From: Apilactobacillus kunkeei
GTDB taxonomy: Bacteria > Bacillota > Bacilli > Lactobacillales > Lactobacillaceae
Direction: 5' to 3'
Length of the DNA stretch: 59,409 bases
Assembly (NCBI RefSeq): GCF_001308195.1
Contig: NZ_JXDF01000007.1
Span: 1-59,409, forward strand
Below, in pieces: positions 55,201 through 59,367 of this stretch (position 1 is the stretch's first letter; each line of letters starts with the position of its first letter). A program made the position numbers and the translations under genes. Below the pieces are notes generated by a model. It saw only the letters and a program-made list of their open reading frames with translations, searched no databases and was not told where the DNA came from.

Positions 55201-58200
55201 GCAGTTGGTTTACATTACCAAAACCAAGGTGCTGCGGACGCTGCTAACAATGTCGATGAACAAACTGGTATCAACGCATTGAACGGTTACCAAGGTTTGA
55301 TTGACGTATATGACCGTGGTTACAAGGATTCTGGCGATGGTTACAAGCTTGCTCAACAAAATAGAAACGACCAAGCTAACCACACTTCAGACAGTAATTC
55401 CGATGTATCTTACAACGGTGCTGCTGCCGGATTCACTGACACAATCAACGGTGAAGTTGGTAAACATCAAAACGATAATCAAGCCCCAACTTATCAGAAT
55501 GCATACAATCGTGCGGTTAAGGAAGCTCAATCCCAAATTCATCAAGCAACACTTGATTTCAATAACAACTTGCCTCAAGATACTCAAGCCCAACAAATCA
55601 GTGCTGGTTCTGACAAGGATGCTTACGTAACTGGTTACAACAATGCTAGTGACGTATACAAGAGCGTCCAAGACTCAGGTGAGAACGATGGTAAGCATAC
55701 ATCAGACAGTATCAACGATGAACAATACCGTGGTGCAATGAACGCATTCACAGACGTCATCAACGGCACTCCTGGAGCAAACGCTTCAACTGATAGTGTG
55801 GCTGTTTCTGAAAAGGAAAACACAAGTGACGTCTACACTAGTGCTTACGCTAAAGCACTCAGTGAAGCCACTCGAGATGCCTTGAATGGTGCAACTAACT
55901 TTATCTCACCAAATGCTGCTGGTAATGCGCCAACAGCTAATGGTAAGTTGAAGGCTTATGACAAGGGTGCAAGTGATGCACAAGGTGCTTATGAATTAGC
56001 TCAAGACGATAGAACTCAAGGTTCGATTCATTCAACTAATAGTAACTTTGATGTTGTTTACACCAATGCTATTGCTGGTTTCAATGATGCAATCGATAAC
56101 CCATTAGCATCTGCTAAAGAAGGAAACGACCTAGCTACATTGACTTACAACAAGGCATTAGCACAAGCTAAGCAATCAGCCCTAAACGGTGTATTGGCAT
56201 TCAATAACGATGACCAAGATGCTGCATTGGCTAAGGAAACTAAGCCAAGCGATAGGGATGCATTCAACGTTGGTTACAACCAAGCACAAAGTGGTTTCAC
56301 TGCTGCTGAAATCAACTACTTGGATGCAGCTCATCACGACACTAACTCCTATGCTGATCAAGTCTACACCAATGCTGCTAAGGCATTTAAGGATGTTAAC
56401 AACAGAAATGGTCAAGTTAAGGACAATGCCGCAAACGACGTTGCAGGATCTGCTTACAACAAGGCCTTCAACGAAGCATTCACCATCGCAAACAATGGTG
56501 CTGATGATTCAGTTAAGGGTGTAGCACAAGCTACTAATGTTGCTCAATATGCTGGTAAGAAGGCATTAGCTGATGCCTACAACGCCGGATACGATGATGC
56601 AACTAAGGCTTACGCAGATGCTGAAAACGACCACAGTAAGGCAAACGACCATACTAGTGATAGTAACTACGATCGTGTCTACCGTGGTGCCGCACTTGGA
56701 TTTGGTGATATTATCAACCATCAACCTGGTCAAAACGCCAAGGTTGATTCCAACAAGGCATTTGTTGATGCATACAACAGAGCATCACAACAAGCATTTG
56801 AAAAAGCTCATGATGGTGCTATCGATGCCAACGGTCCAAAGCAAGCTCGTCAATTGAACATCAACGCCGACAAGCAAGCTTACCAAGTTGGTTTCAATGA
56901 TGCTACAAACGGATACAGCGAAGCTCAAGGTAACCCTGATGATAAGTCTAAAGCTGATGAAACAACCAATGCTGGTCTAGCATATGCTGGTGCCGCAGCC
57001 GCATTTAACGATGTTGCGGATGGCAAACCAGGTGAACATGGTCAAACAATCGCTGATCTTGTTTACCAAAATGCTTATAACAAGGCATTGACTGAAGGTA
57101 AGGCTAACGCAAATAGCGGTGCTACTGCATTTGGTCTTGGTCACACACTAAGTGATGACACTAAGCAATTTGCAAGTTCTGGCGCTAAGGTTAAGGACTA
57201 CACCAAGGGGTACAATGATGCTCAAGCTGCATTTGCCGCAGCTCAAAGTGATGCTAGTCAAGTCGACCAACACAGAAGTGGCAGTGATTACGATGAAGTT
57301 TACTCCGGTGCTGCAAACGCCTTTAACGACGTTTCCAACCACACAGTTGGTCAACACAGAAATGACTCAAATAATCCTGCATATGTTGCCGCATACGACA
57401 AGGCATTAACTTCTGGTCAATCAAACACCCAAGATGGTGCTTTGACATACTTGACTGATAGCCAAGACTACGACCGCAAGATGGATTCATTCGCCACTCA
57501 AGCTGAAAAGAGTTCATTTACAACTGGATTTAACGATGCTAAGAAGGGTTACGAATTAGCACAACAAAATCCAATGCTTCAAAGTCATATTGATCAAAAT
57601 GATCTAGATGACTCTTACCGTGGAGCAGCCGCCGCATTTAACGATGTGAAGAATGGAAATGCTGGACAACACGCTAAGAGCGAAGATAATCAAATTTACC
57701 AAAAGGCATACGACAAGGCATTAGCTGAAGCCATGAATTCATTCACCGATGGTGCTAACGAATTCAATGACAACAAGCCAAACTCTGCAAGTGGTGTTGA
57801 TGCAAATAGTCTAGACCACAACAAGGGTTACCAAGATGCTAAGGCACAATACGAAAACGTCTTGGTAAATGGCGATGATAACCTTCCTGACAATGCAAAT
57901 CCTGCACAAAAGATTGGTTACCAAAAAGCTAAGTCAGTCGTAGCCGGAATTATCGACGCAACTAGTGGTAACAAGCAACAATCAGATGATCCAAACTATG
58001 TATTGGGTTACAATTCTGCTCAAGCCGCATTGCGTGATGGTCAAGCGTTTGCTCAAGCCAACGGTAAGCTTGATAATGTAAATGAAATTCCAGTTCCTGA
58101 TGGGTTAGATCCAGATGCATATCGTCAAGTATTTGCCGGTGCTTATGAAGGTTACAAGACTGGTGCAGGACTACAACCCAAGAAACCAAGTCAAAATAAC

Positions 58201-59289
58201 CCAGCATTCGTCAATGCTTACAACAATGGTTACAACAAGGCTGCCAGCGTTATTCCAGCTAAAGAAGATTACCTATACAATGGTAAGAAGACTGACTTCG
58301 ACAGCAGAACCGACAAGAGCTCGTATGACCAAGCATACAAGCAAACTGGGGATGGTTTTGCTGATGGAATTAAGGATAACGGCATCAAGAACCCTGATTC
58401 TGGTTACTACGTAAATGGTTACAACGCTGCCAAGATTGTGATTGCCGCAATGAAGAAGGCTAAGACCAACGCTAAGTTGACTAACCAAGAACTAAAGGCT
58501 CTAGGTGGAGTAACTTACGTCAATGCCTTTAACGGCTACCGTCAAGGTGTTAAGGCAGCTCAAGCAAGTGCTCGTACCCACAAGAAGTTAACTGCTAAGC
58601 AATTGGCTGCTAAGGGTGAAGTATTCGCATACACTTACAAACAAGGATTCAAGATTGAAACAGCTCATCAAACTAAGATTGGTAAGAAGTCCGGAAGTGC
58701 CCGCGCAATCAAGCGTAGTCCAATTCCAATGAGTATTACCAAGAACCACTCAGCAGCATATGCTAAGGCATATATTGCAGAGTACAAACGTCAATTCAAG
58801 GCTCACATGCCAAGATATATTTACAACGTTAAGACTATCTATAGTCACAGAAGAACTAAGTTCTCCAAGGGTTCTAGAATCATCAAGTACAAGTATTCAA
58901 GAAGATACAACGCCCACGTATTCAAGGTTATCGGTATCAAGTACTACAAGAACCGTGTACCAAGATATGTTGTATCCGGTGGTCGTCTAGTTACTGCTGG
59001 TCAAATGGTCCAAGATGCATATTACCGTGGTAATACAGATAAGGCCGCTAATAACAGCAACAACAAGAAGACTAAGAATAAGCCAATGGTATTCCGTGTA
59101 ATTAAACCTACCGGTGCATTGATCCATACAAGTAAGAAATATACTAACCACAATGTAATCAGAAGAGTTCGTCAAGGACAGTTGATTCACGTTGTTAAGG
59201 TTGTGAAATACTATGGATTAACAAGACTATACCTAGGACATAACAGATACTTTACTTCAAACAAGACCTTTGTTAAGAAAGTAAGATAG
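34246..59289 (+). CDS. Giant secreted repeat protein 3, beta-helix adhesin-like
   Basis: At 8347 residues this is one of the longer bacterial proteins. A GTG at 34225 extends the frame by seven codons, but that would translate the ribosome site itself, and the paralogues start at MQYN, so I use ATG 34246. The signal peptide (1-50) has KKVKKQW and an AKA/KAA cleavage region. An Asn/Gln/Ser-rich stretch follows, then the GTGTQ module (about 160), QQGYADAEAGKW (about 310), a beta-helix (about 432-782), a beta-sandwich-like module (about 846-972) and a stalk (about 986-8005). The stalk includes a 780-residue super-repeat and a 16-copy 105-residue array. A basic segment and two DUF5776-like repeats (8188-8347), with an extra Lys/Asn insert between them, close it. 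No frameshift is seen over 25 kb. Likely a very long stalked adhesin; the ligand is unknown. Confidence 0.85.
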   Translation: MQYNKNQFIKSNDKKIMKKVKKQWVVVSIATLSVLGASAYGMNSVSAKAADNPQQVAQSSNNISNNSGDQSAQNQANSNNDQQSDDNQLSYRDGDSSSSSTVDNTDNSAQFSQQISQGANDAYNKKGDNSINYSGQAKDYYQAGYAGAISAMNAYNTDTKGQGTGTQDTTYYGNTPNRPQGYTGNNSEGAKGDSGGVNNTTNQDTGSGNNTSSTNLPTDGTPINYGTPSNPNQGGADDTKSGYASSQKYQDTLLGRLNSVNNHSVQFTNGFTINVPAANDVLITNDRNKYAQKAGLATAFDQGVNYALTQQGYADAEAGKWTGVRGDGTTTSYDFYDNGSTDLHTSKNPYDLAYIGAKDAINAQYDGSNNYLKNKLPKAITSSQYGSAYVTGYNDVVSNINQGVAYVTNSNQFIAVMTNGKASYSTGGSTPGNVTTVKLAADVDFTGAVFVGESNNTYTGNNGPFTVDGQFHMLDMHGVSYKITNASQINLQNFQALYGYNYFGPFAPVNSSQTLHYKNLNYIGSQLLSATSNDTYFAGNVNVLVPQDLVTPTYYSPFTGSNGVAVEGGGNQENLEIKNFILEPNANYFGTVARSIGATIINADGNVTLGQGSKMTLIPRGQNNGNSTFDGGDWGIYFSGGGQLNVNKDATLNIIPSYSQYGGSNFAGGGISTAAPTTINVNGGAINYIVDSMQPNIYNQVLDFKSRTVVNVLNGGLIQIKLTNNPGQAPSYNGIINFAAGGGMNVGNRGNLIVETDGTGQKMTPFFGTLNINNVGASHVVLAKNPNTGSFSNNAISAYTVSVDNKLFYYFNLPSGSINYTGIDSTGKSVSGKITDPNRLEIGDVPSVSFVGPLNKTMNPNGTATVTAYAKVAKYDPSNGPIYVGVYAGGDSSIVSVPSKLINNSNKNSTITNSNAPADPNQYSMTQALPSNYQDGQVVRIEFTVPKSLLDNQFTGIRLTYGISSVTQTTDGNNYINVTEGYNKGSNGKVQNDSNGTMQTDQGNVAQMNQGIVDGINDSINGNGNAKAAQSFNVQTSPDYLGGYDSAVAGYKAFDASNPDANYTQLDSYNNSSNPAAFIRGYQEASYLAGVQDARNNKLQKFAQIKNDSYRKAVFDYFKASNDKEGKVTFDPKTDLNAAGFPAVGIQIGIADRKAIDAFKQDEKAGVSFTIGSFNGDGWNSIKNDPNAAAAYLSAVIGFNNAINMPDSTAGNPDANSNYPETYAFLAGKSLVNGAKSKTLPSSQASADIPIPDAGVAGYYSAQAGFAAVQAAVAAVSGKDVTKIKEAQYSDPSQLSGTTQKAPDGKTSIDQMVYKQAKYGAYQALLGKPETGLNQLQLAGYVNTIGPIASANGISDFKNGLPQAYAQNDNSIRATAYRNAYNQAQSAFTKGQQDGLAAVLANANVSHTASDSAANQSGEASSYKIGYQAAVDGYKDGSAGTNPSTTNKDNSQPASYNSGYQYGMNEGRRTAGANDYVAKSINSSVQTSDAKYADGIAAATQGFNDAYNQAQVIQNPTTTSTDHSYVIGFNAGLQKYAADVQAQKDAQGYIDGANAFINNKQLTVPSGQTAAYQNNYSTGFQSAQAGLAMALNNLGSSNQDLDIEDYGNYTADVSGATAIGYYAFNAPNTGAKQAFLVLDAQGQNISSQNNPTVAYGAAVDAFYGSLANLQQSTYNATNDTTAPLYIALRQFIDNRGSKEYSDGYNAYLKGNATPTNGFGIAGYNDASDGFNQKSAQNGANVNSAGYKAGLTQYQNFQAGVSAANADASTEPSNVKNNQDADDAFNATIQGYSDGAYNPKSQQQTTTLTNKSKIYKLAYNQALAIGQQLGNQAYNDLVYGKVTASTTPQDKGGQTLAYYAVVNAIITGFQDGLGGTDKNYSPQYENGYQLGQITYQSAINTAASLSTASRVNNDKNLPTNTYASNDANNAVIDAYNDMLRGTGQNQSDLDKDSLVYNTFYNILFSQLQTEYNNGQNDFNNQTTYTGSFKYDHTPAYSEGYLNRAMGFQAGITGATSDTDMANYKNQGFITNGPAFQAGLAVGSAQAKTFQNANNQSSPATTASDDVTQAVFDAFNDVKNNGVTKEPDGDKSSLYKKTYYIAAQDAVTSYTNGAVGYVNGTARTDTNNPNNLDGFAFANGWDKARLGLLTAFKSSNAKPSENAQSTGYIYGQSIYAGVMSPSEPSDKSTNIYKGYVAAQAALVQAKKDFDDSTQVDINNLTIPAGYDNGQTEAYKAVYQGAYYQYKQQPIPTNLDNDLSENAYKLSRESNQGNIGASDFVKGKAQQSDNSEYVDGYNIAKAGYKDGLINGTSQQNQMESGKSNAYKTGYTAGANNHDSYVKALNDENSDGSQTYAGAKQALDDYNAATSDAAKNAIVDKQIGSGINAEYANAYNTALGQARSSATQGANDFVSSQGHSTLAFKETQKIYDQAYKDAQIGFQAGLTNPNAVGANASQTVGIQAAQSYAAGYQQAVADAKNNTFNPSAHPELVGYKDTIQAIIDANKNQVNKQSTSPIYAIVASQQLGINDALAQLSQSTSNAKKLGPTDAVNNGQSISDSSYKTGYNAVLDGYLDGKSSTQGSNANFNASSENSNPAYISGYDQGKVIGRREIGATDFLNGMPIGASDNNYEDGYGDAQTGYADGISGSSNANISKEYNRGYEVGQQAKADYQSAESKASPSASDSNSDTYKGVADAIASVKQNGSVSTLISVDSTHTAAYVMAYNKAVEDANAASEAGLADFKAGLVANPNSQSTVANQAVYDQAYNDATAGFKQGLSANPSSEPTNQNAKAGYDMAKAVQKGYQDAMNDFLSGKRDINANTEAGYQDTMGALVDAQTNTRNVTNTSPLYAVTYSQEVGANDGINAVKQDPNTSSDTSVPASRQNSVNSNAYQSGYKGAVDGYKDGAASTKGDSTNKNANQTTEGDNAIYQNAYNQGNASGRQQAGANDYTKGTVDQQVKQSDNNYATGVNTAASGFAEGKQAGQTSSSVQPTNTDKPFVTGFNQGVATASGSNAAVAPGNKDDSGLTGDAKNAYYGTKDGYLQGANAGNTITNKPSDNKGADTQSNSYTTARQDAYNDAVAKANLGAQNAFNNNKPSAYATWNPEQQMAYDTGVQNAQNGYNEAQANINATSPSNNGTNMVNTFNGAKAGFADGTIGATRNISNQPAEYQASYNKARAAAILAAQQGVADFASDSGNKQQGSTDALGNAESHGYQTASQGYSDEDSGSTNSNNDPSYIAGIKLSTDKTQGVSDATNSPNQGSSYNGRDAAQKAAYAATVSGYKDGANAVTDNNQPTDSTQAKVYADAYRDAYKQGRLQSSLGARAYTRNRPVNADDALSAEAQQIGYSKAQVGFSEGLKGQTNSDNPSYVTGNDAAKSAQTGLSEAEAGNKNSQNSVADTASYADAQTAYNDASTALASNPDDVSVSQTNNTPAYQYAYNQAKQDLNAQYNAGKQQFLNKYALGTSMADTSSAKSNQGINAINQGFNEAVTGFKDGMNGANTPTLSTSAAAAGFAEGQQALNAVNEVTGGQTTPDSGNNDSAYQKAFAAAVAAKTAFDMNPDILSTVPSTDANANNPVYSQAYIATVYTLSTAYSNGVQQLLSGQPLPANSSTEYTAGFNDANNGFDNALNGPNYPDTNAYGYVTSGAQKGLAVGQRALSGYNAAMQNNTTPTADSVQNDANSGATAGYKDAISGSKQTDAQLAQASLAYRKSYAKAYDDVKNAVLTGSTNFVRGQTPDKSNSQYSKIMEGYNYASQGFEYAKSHQSKDTTGLTDDQKNNSSYMRGFYAYVDAVIGYNDAQNATSDTAPYNAAYKEQQRGYEGAIDGYRDGKNGTTQYTNNEVFPSSRVAYDLAYQDAKAKATQGAIDAMSTNPTTDTSQFKAKQLDAYQTGKNNAVTGYNQAKSDLSASNINPYTASTDSYDTFNGAHDGFIAGISGNGTIPAGSNAVYSAAYSKAQSEASANVMNGVADFAKNADDTNKQNQTDATNQALYNGYNNASEGYAAQLGGNADSNNNNVAYTAGVQMAVDRANGISAVIANPSATASGSPAQVAAFNATVAGYRDVINGTNSGQTPSSSDAPQSKVYGDSYDQAISTATASANNGAQAFVQNTGQPASGSDYNSIATLAGYKQAKSGHDDFVANKSAQSSTAAYMNGYNAAKSAASGLADAQNATNSGQGTAQDANAYGDAQIAYTDAFNYVTAHPQDTSSQSFTNKSTAYNDSYNAAKTYLQGQYVAGQDQFVNQYANGNGSASLSGVASTQAQALVNQGFNDMLSGYNESINGNNLNGTASSSDNPVQKAGFNEGQLVLKAANQVANGNTTGDAGNTDAIYQKALAAANAAKIAFDANPDVSDVVVASDSNASVVPYVNAYKSAVDQMKSNYQLGGSQYLSGQTASSTATSELIQGYSDAKSGYTSAMSGSLIAANSTSGVQNGFNQGKLVYAGYQNAMNSQGSAGSQNQHQIDGYDGANAGVEAVMTAIGSVQTDDQLRTAGKSFDYIQAYDKAVNEAQNSRSIGASEYLAGQSKPTGTTQIEQSKASGFTDANNGHDEAAKGTTKDQLTPSQMANKEFMLGFNSYSDSMSGYNTYEQGGNLDSSATQGQKDSFDGAQDGYLAGPNGGSIPDMTGKSPAYIDAYKKAFEKAKEIANQGAQDAMTGQNNSQSNWSAPQKAAYDAGKQNATNAYNAIKGNVKANNKYDASTDASEAFEGAKAGFSAGTIGSNDDSILNGKSEVFKDAYKKAKAEALNAVNQGQADFQAGNINNAPSGKDALSVARANAFNQMQKGFNDANANPQTIDANNHDASYLAGKNMSDQVKQGIADANTNGSITDYGKDGSKTPAQVAAYNAAVNGYYASVNGYKDGANGDKEHSNPINPAQAAAYNYVYQLAWNNGGQQAMTGANNYENGNARSSNEGIQSIAQNIGYDDAKRGHDDFLNNRQPTGNVTAAYTLGRDMAKAAQDGLTDAINGQNNANASSQSGAYNDAQQAYKDAANAVSSKPDNPAGLPAGKPVSYQDVYNKAVSALQTQYQNGANQFGSQYSNGKSTADETSVNSDQAKQLLQQGFAEAQAGYQEAIKAATNPDGTLNLNVQASANDSSANKIGFNQAITALTAAQNVANGEIQQSQTGPMYNTAFEAAIAAKQALHNNPDAENTLSPNDPNNNNQVYKDAYSAAVTLIKQHYVTGFNDFMSGKSLPTGGTQADIDGYNNAKAAYSAALQQQPFSGLTYQDSKSQQAFEAGQKVVNGYKHAFNNADLDSQNDSNDAYQATKDAYSDANENTTRSLDGKSLDYKTAYNFALKKANDARNDGATQFVSKETTDFGSQTLDDVARKNGATAAQQGVKDANDNIPTNGSTDTAYLIGYNSKSGATDGAEDAKSGNAVKSSDTLQNEDKDQNYINAYTDGFNGTQAGYTDGQDDKAQADLSKQSQAYKDAYNNAYNDAKTIANQGALDQLAGKNNPSGYNTLQKAAYNTGQTNAQNAYAWAHDDVNNKNKFINNSDASDIFNGAQAGFSDGKLGNVANVTAQTAAYQAAYNKARSQAGAQTVQAIKDFQSVYDTTYQADKEKNDAESVAYTNAYDQIDAGFNAQIGQSTMVDSNGKDSSYKAGIRMAKDVQLGISDASNNPSRTDYVGTDSQKAAYAATRDGYHDGSFNTTTTMSSSLAPQKYAYDYAYSQAKGNGLQSAIKGANVYIQADAQVPAVSADGIAQQKGYNDAQSGYQAYLDNPSGSLDNSQTQAYKLGYAAAKESRQGITTFNGLTSPNSATTDPNTSATANEQDGFNGTRDGYFAGIARLPKQVFDTSSSQSRAYQDAYNASYDAARSKAQSGAIDQLSSADNVQTSWVQADQNAYAYGQQIASKAYNDANGNPNNTNYTTVNDASDAFSGANAGFADGTLGNNNYPSDTSAKPVYWAAYKKAQQAAINAAIKGVQQFAAGNSQPDSSGQSDQVSNAENYGFNQAQSGYQDFFNDGTANSTNVSYMSGYNLANDQQNGMNDAKSLNPTYDDSKAQYSKDAYKAAFDGTKNGFVDGSQGNTAHINPENSGQSLIYNSTYGLAITSGKSWSQQGVSGFINGSPDDLNNNVQSNAYHQGFVDASHAKRDAFANYPGTSSSGNTNYQQVYAGYHDAIDDVVNGRAQKQITSLDMYYPAYVNGYIYATKLATQGAKDFLTTGTQSNQASAAENAVYQKGYQDASNAYTAAVTDPNQTEPASYVAGGNADNTFNGAALAFNEIAVGSTDLGKNGNTNPIFIAAYNKALSEAKTYSDKGAIEFGNLTGINDVVNTVHNQIAFSNALVSGYITAQSAYAEAQANLNENHSTDSTYDQTYQGATAAFKAVIDGNESDLHAKDNKSAVFSAIYDRALSHGIAQSKKGAIAFAKDKKQSANDTANAAMYNKGYTDAQSAYASAQTNPNQAAQHTNNTNVDNAYNGAAAAFNDVAKDTPNAHRDNDSAVYKAVYDKAIVEAQQNALAGANARLTGVNLNDGIKNMSTASAQSAYITGFQDADKGYVAAQNDMTQASAHGTTSNVDSSYRGAAAAFNDVVNNTINAGKNADSSSVYQNAYNMALSEAVAHANDGAQAYPKGHVLTDDLKNLPNDSAKRAYTTGFKDAKNAYAAATTNPADTTHTSQSNFDETFRGTVDAYKAVVSHNSSDAGKASDNNNAYTAAYDKAFAEATQFAQTGAIDFGKNVDATLGRTQFGNNQAAKTAYTTGYNDAKVSYAKAQANPSDQGNHTSQSNADEAYKGAAAAFNDVTNNQAGKNATDGNPVYASTYSRALNEGQTIASKGAQTAPLGTDAVNQALAIYKNNPAAQKMFNTGVSNANAAYAAARINPNNSIDHTSTSDYDEAYKGAAAGFNDVASDQFNSQFANDTNPVYQNAYTKAANEAIAYANRGAILGNTGKQISDGLDGSTDQAVINAVTSGYNDSYTGYVAAIQDPSKNFNHTSNSNIDKSYNGAAAAFNDIAGNNGKASRSISSDSVYTTAYDKAYAVGLHYQNQGAADAANNVDEQTGINALNGYQGLIDVYDRGYKDSGDGYKLAQQNRNDQANHTSDSNSDVSYNGAAAGFTDTINGEVGKHQNDNQAPTYQNAYNRAVKEAQSQIHQATLDFNNNLPQDTQAQQISAGSDKDAYVTGYNNASDVYKSVQDSGENDGKHTSDSINDEQYRGAMNAFTDVINGTPGANASTDSVAVSEKENTSDVYTSAYAKALSEATRDALNGATNFISPNAAGNAPTANGKLKAYDKGASDAQGAYELAQDDRTQGSIHSTNSNFDVVYTNAIAGFNDAIDNPLASAKEGNDLATLTYNKALAQAKQSALNGVLAFNNDDQDAALAKETKPSDRDAFNVGYNQAQSGFTAAEINYLDAAHHDTNSYADQVYTNAAKAFKDVNNRNGQVKDNAANDVAGSAYNKAFNEAFTIANNGADDSVKGVAQATNVAQYAGKKALADAYNAGYDDATKAYADAENDHSKANDHTSDSNYDRVYRGAALGFGDIINHQPGQNAKVDSNKAFVDAYNRASQQAFEKAHDGAIDANGPKQARQLNINADKQAYQVGFNDATNGYSEAQGNPDDKSKADETTNAGLAYAGAAAAFNDVADGKPGEHGQTIADLVYQNAYNKALTEGKANANSGATAFGLGHTLSDDTKQFASSGAKVKDYTKGYNDAQAAFAAAQSDASQVDQHRSGSDYDEVYSGAANAFNDVSNHTVGQHRNDSNNPAYVAAYDKALTSGQSNTQDGALTYLTDSQDYDRKMDSFATQAEKSSFTTGFNDAKKGYELAQQNPMLQSHIDQNDLDDSYRGAAAAFNDVKNGNAGQHAKSEDNQIYQKAYDKALAEAMNSFTDGANEFNDNKPNSASGVDANSLDHNKGYQDAKAQYENVLVNGDDNLPDNANPAQKIGYQKAKSVVAGIIDATSGNKQQSDDPNYVLGYNSAQAALRDGQAFAQANGKLDNVNEIPVPDGLDPDAYRQVFAGAYEGYKTGAGLQPKKPSQNNPAFVNAYNNGYNKAASVIPAKEDYLYNGKKTDFDSRTDKSSYDQAYKQTGDGFADGIKDNGIKNPDSGYYVNGYNAAKIVIAAMKKAKTNAKLTNQELKALGGVTYVNAFNGYRQGVKAAQASARTHKKLTAKQLAAKGEVFAYTYKQGFKIETAHQTKIGKKSGSARAIKRSPIPMSITKNHSAAYAKAYIAEYKRQFKAHMPRYIYNVKTIYSHRRTKFSKGSRIIKYKYSRRYNAHVFKVIGIKYYKNRVPRYVVSGGRLVTAGQMVQDAYYRGNTDKAANNSNNKKTKNKPMVFRVIKPTGALIHTSKKYTNHNVIRRVRQGQLIHVVKVVKYYGLTRLYLGHNRYFTSNKTFVKKVR
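35540..36590 (+). other. Beta-helix adhesive domain of giant protein 3
   Basis: Opens with VKLAADVDFTG and FTVDGQFH, has YIGSQLLSA and NYFGTVA, then strand turns LNVNKDATLNIIP, INVNGGAINYI, VVNVLNGG and MNVGNRGNLIVE. Order and spacing match giant proteins 1 and 2, so the domain was present in the common ancestor. Confidence 0.65.
43455..51970 (+). repeat. About 2.35-kb super-repeat in the stalk of giant protein 3
   Basis: The anchor block [FG]NGAKAGFADGTIG and its variants lies at 43681, 46024, 48370, 50761 and 51895, that is 2343, 2346, 2391 and 1134 nt apart (781, 782, 797 and 378 residues). A second anchor, GKQQFLNKYALG/GQDQFVNQYANG/GANQFGSQYSNG, recurs in step near 44599, 46954 and 49334, each followed by a similar order of sub-repeats (an ANP/NNPD block, then a [YF]LSG/FMSG mark). 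Each long unit holds several YxxGY sub-repeats. The last unit is about half length. Copies are diverged but co-linear. Confidence 0.8.
52798..57780 (+). repeat. 16-copy array of a 105-residue repeat in giant protein 3
   Basis: Sixteen successive units with a period of 312-321 nt. Each contains HTSxSNxD followed by YxGAAAAFNDV, then a Gly/Asn/Asp loop, YxxAYxKAxxEA, xxGAxxF and a GYxDAxxAYxxAQ helix. Anchors include 53521, 53833, 54145, 54466, 54784, 55099, 55417 and 55732; the last is near 57621. The His-Thr-Ser-x-Ser-x2-Asp segment is the best-kept part. The array lies just before the basic C-terminal region, so it would be the stalk section nearest the wall. It is not seen in giant proteins 1 and 2. 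Confidence 0.88.
58807..59286 (+). other. C-terminal pair of DUF5776/SLAP-like repeats, giant protein 3
   Basis: Begins MPRYIYNVKT and shares YYKNRVPRY, VIKPTG and TSNKTFV with its paralogues. It differs by an extra Asn/Lys-rich insert of about 20 residues (59027-59090) between the two repeats. Basic; wall attachment is inferred. Confidence 0.65.
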
Positions 59290-59298
59290 TCAAAAAAG

Positions 59299-59320
59299 AC
59301 CTAGCAATTTTTGCTAGGTT
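59299..59320 (+). terminator. Terminator stem of giant gene 3, T-tract lost to an IS
   Basis: ACCTAGCAA (59299-59307) pairs perfectly with TTGCTAGGT (59311-59319), preceded by six A. Instead of the expected T-run the IS end begins at 59320, leaving only TT. Termination is probably impaired, so transcription of giant gene 3 may run into the element. Confidence 0.75.
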
Positions 59321-59325
59321 GAACT

Positions 59326-59367
59326 GAACCCCTTGAGTTGGAGAAATCTAACTTAAGGGGTTCTTTT
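59326..59367 (+). promoter_or_regulatory. Subterminal hairpin hiding the transposase ribosome site
   Basis: GAACCCCTTGAGTT (59326-59339) pairs with AACTTAAGGGGTTC (59350-59363) at 13 of 14 positions, with a 10-nt loop and four T after it. The likely ribosome site AAGGGG (59355-59360, 7 nt before ATG) is inside the 3' arm. A transcript entering from giant gene 3 would fold this stem, blocking translation and perhaps terminating. This is the kind of guard against outside transcription known from several IS families. Confidence 0.55.

Noticed and set aside
43455-57780. CRISPR array
   Set aside because: The repeats are long, diverged, in frame and protein-coding, with no short identical repeats separated by unique spacers.
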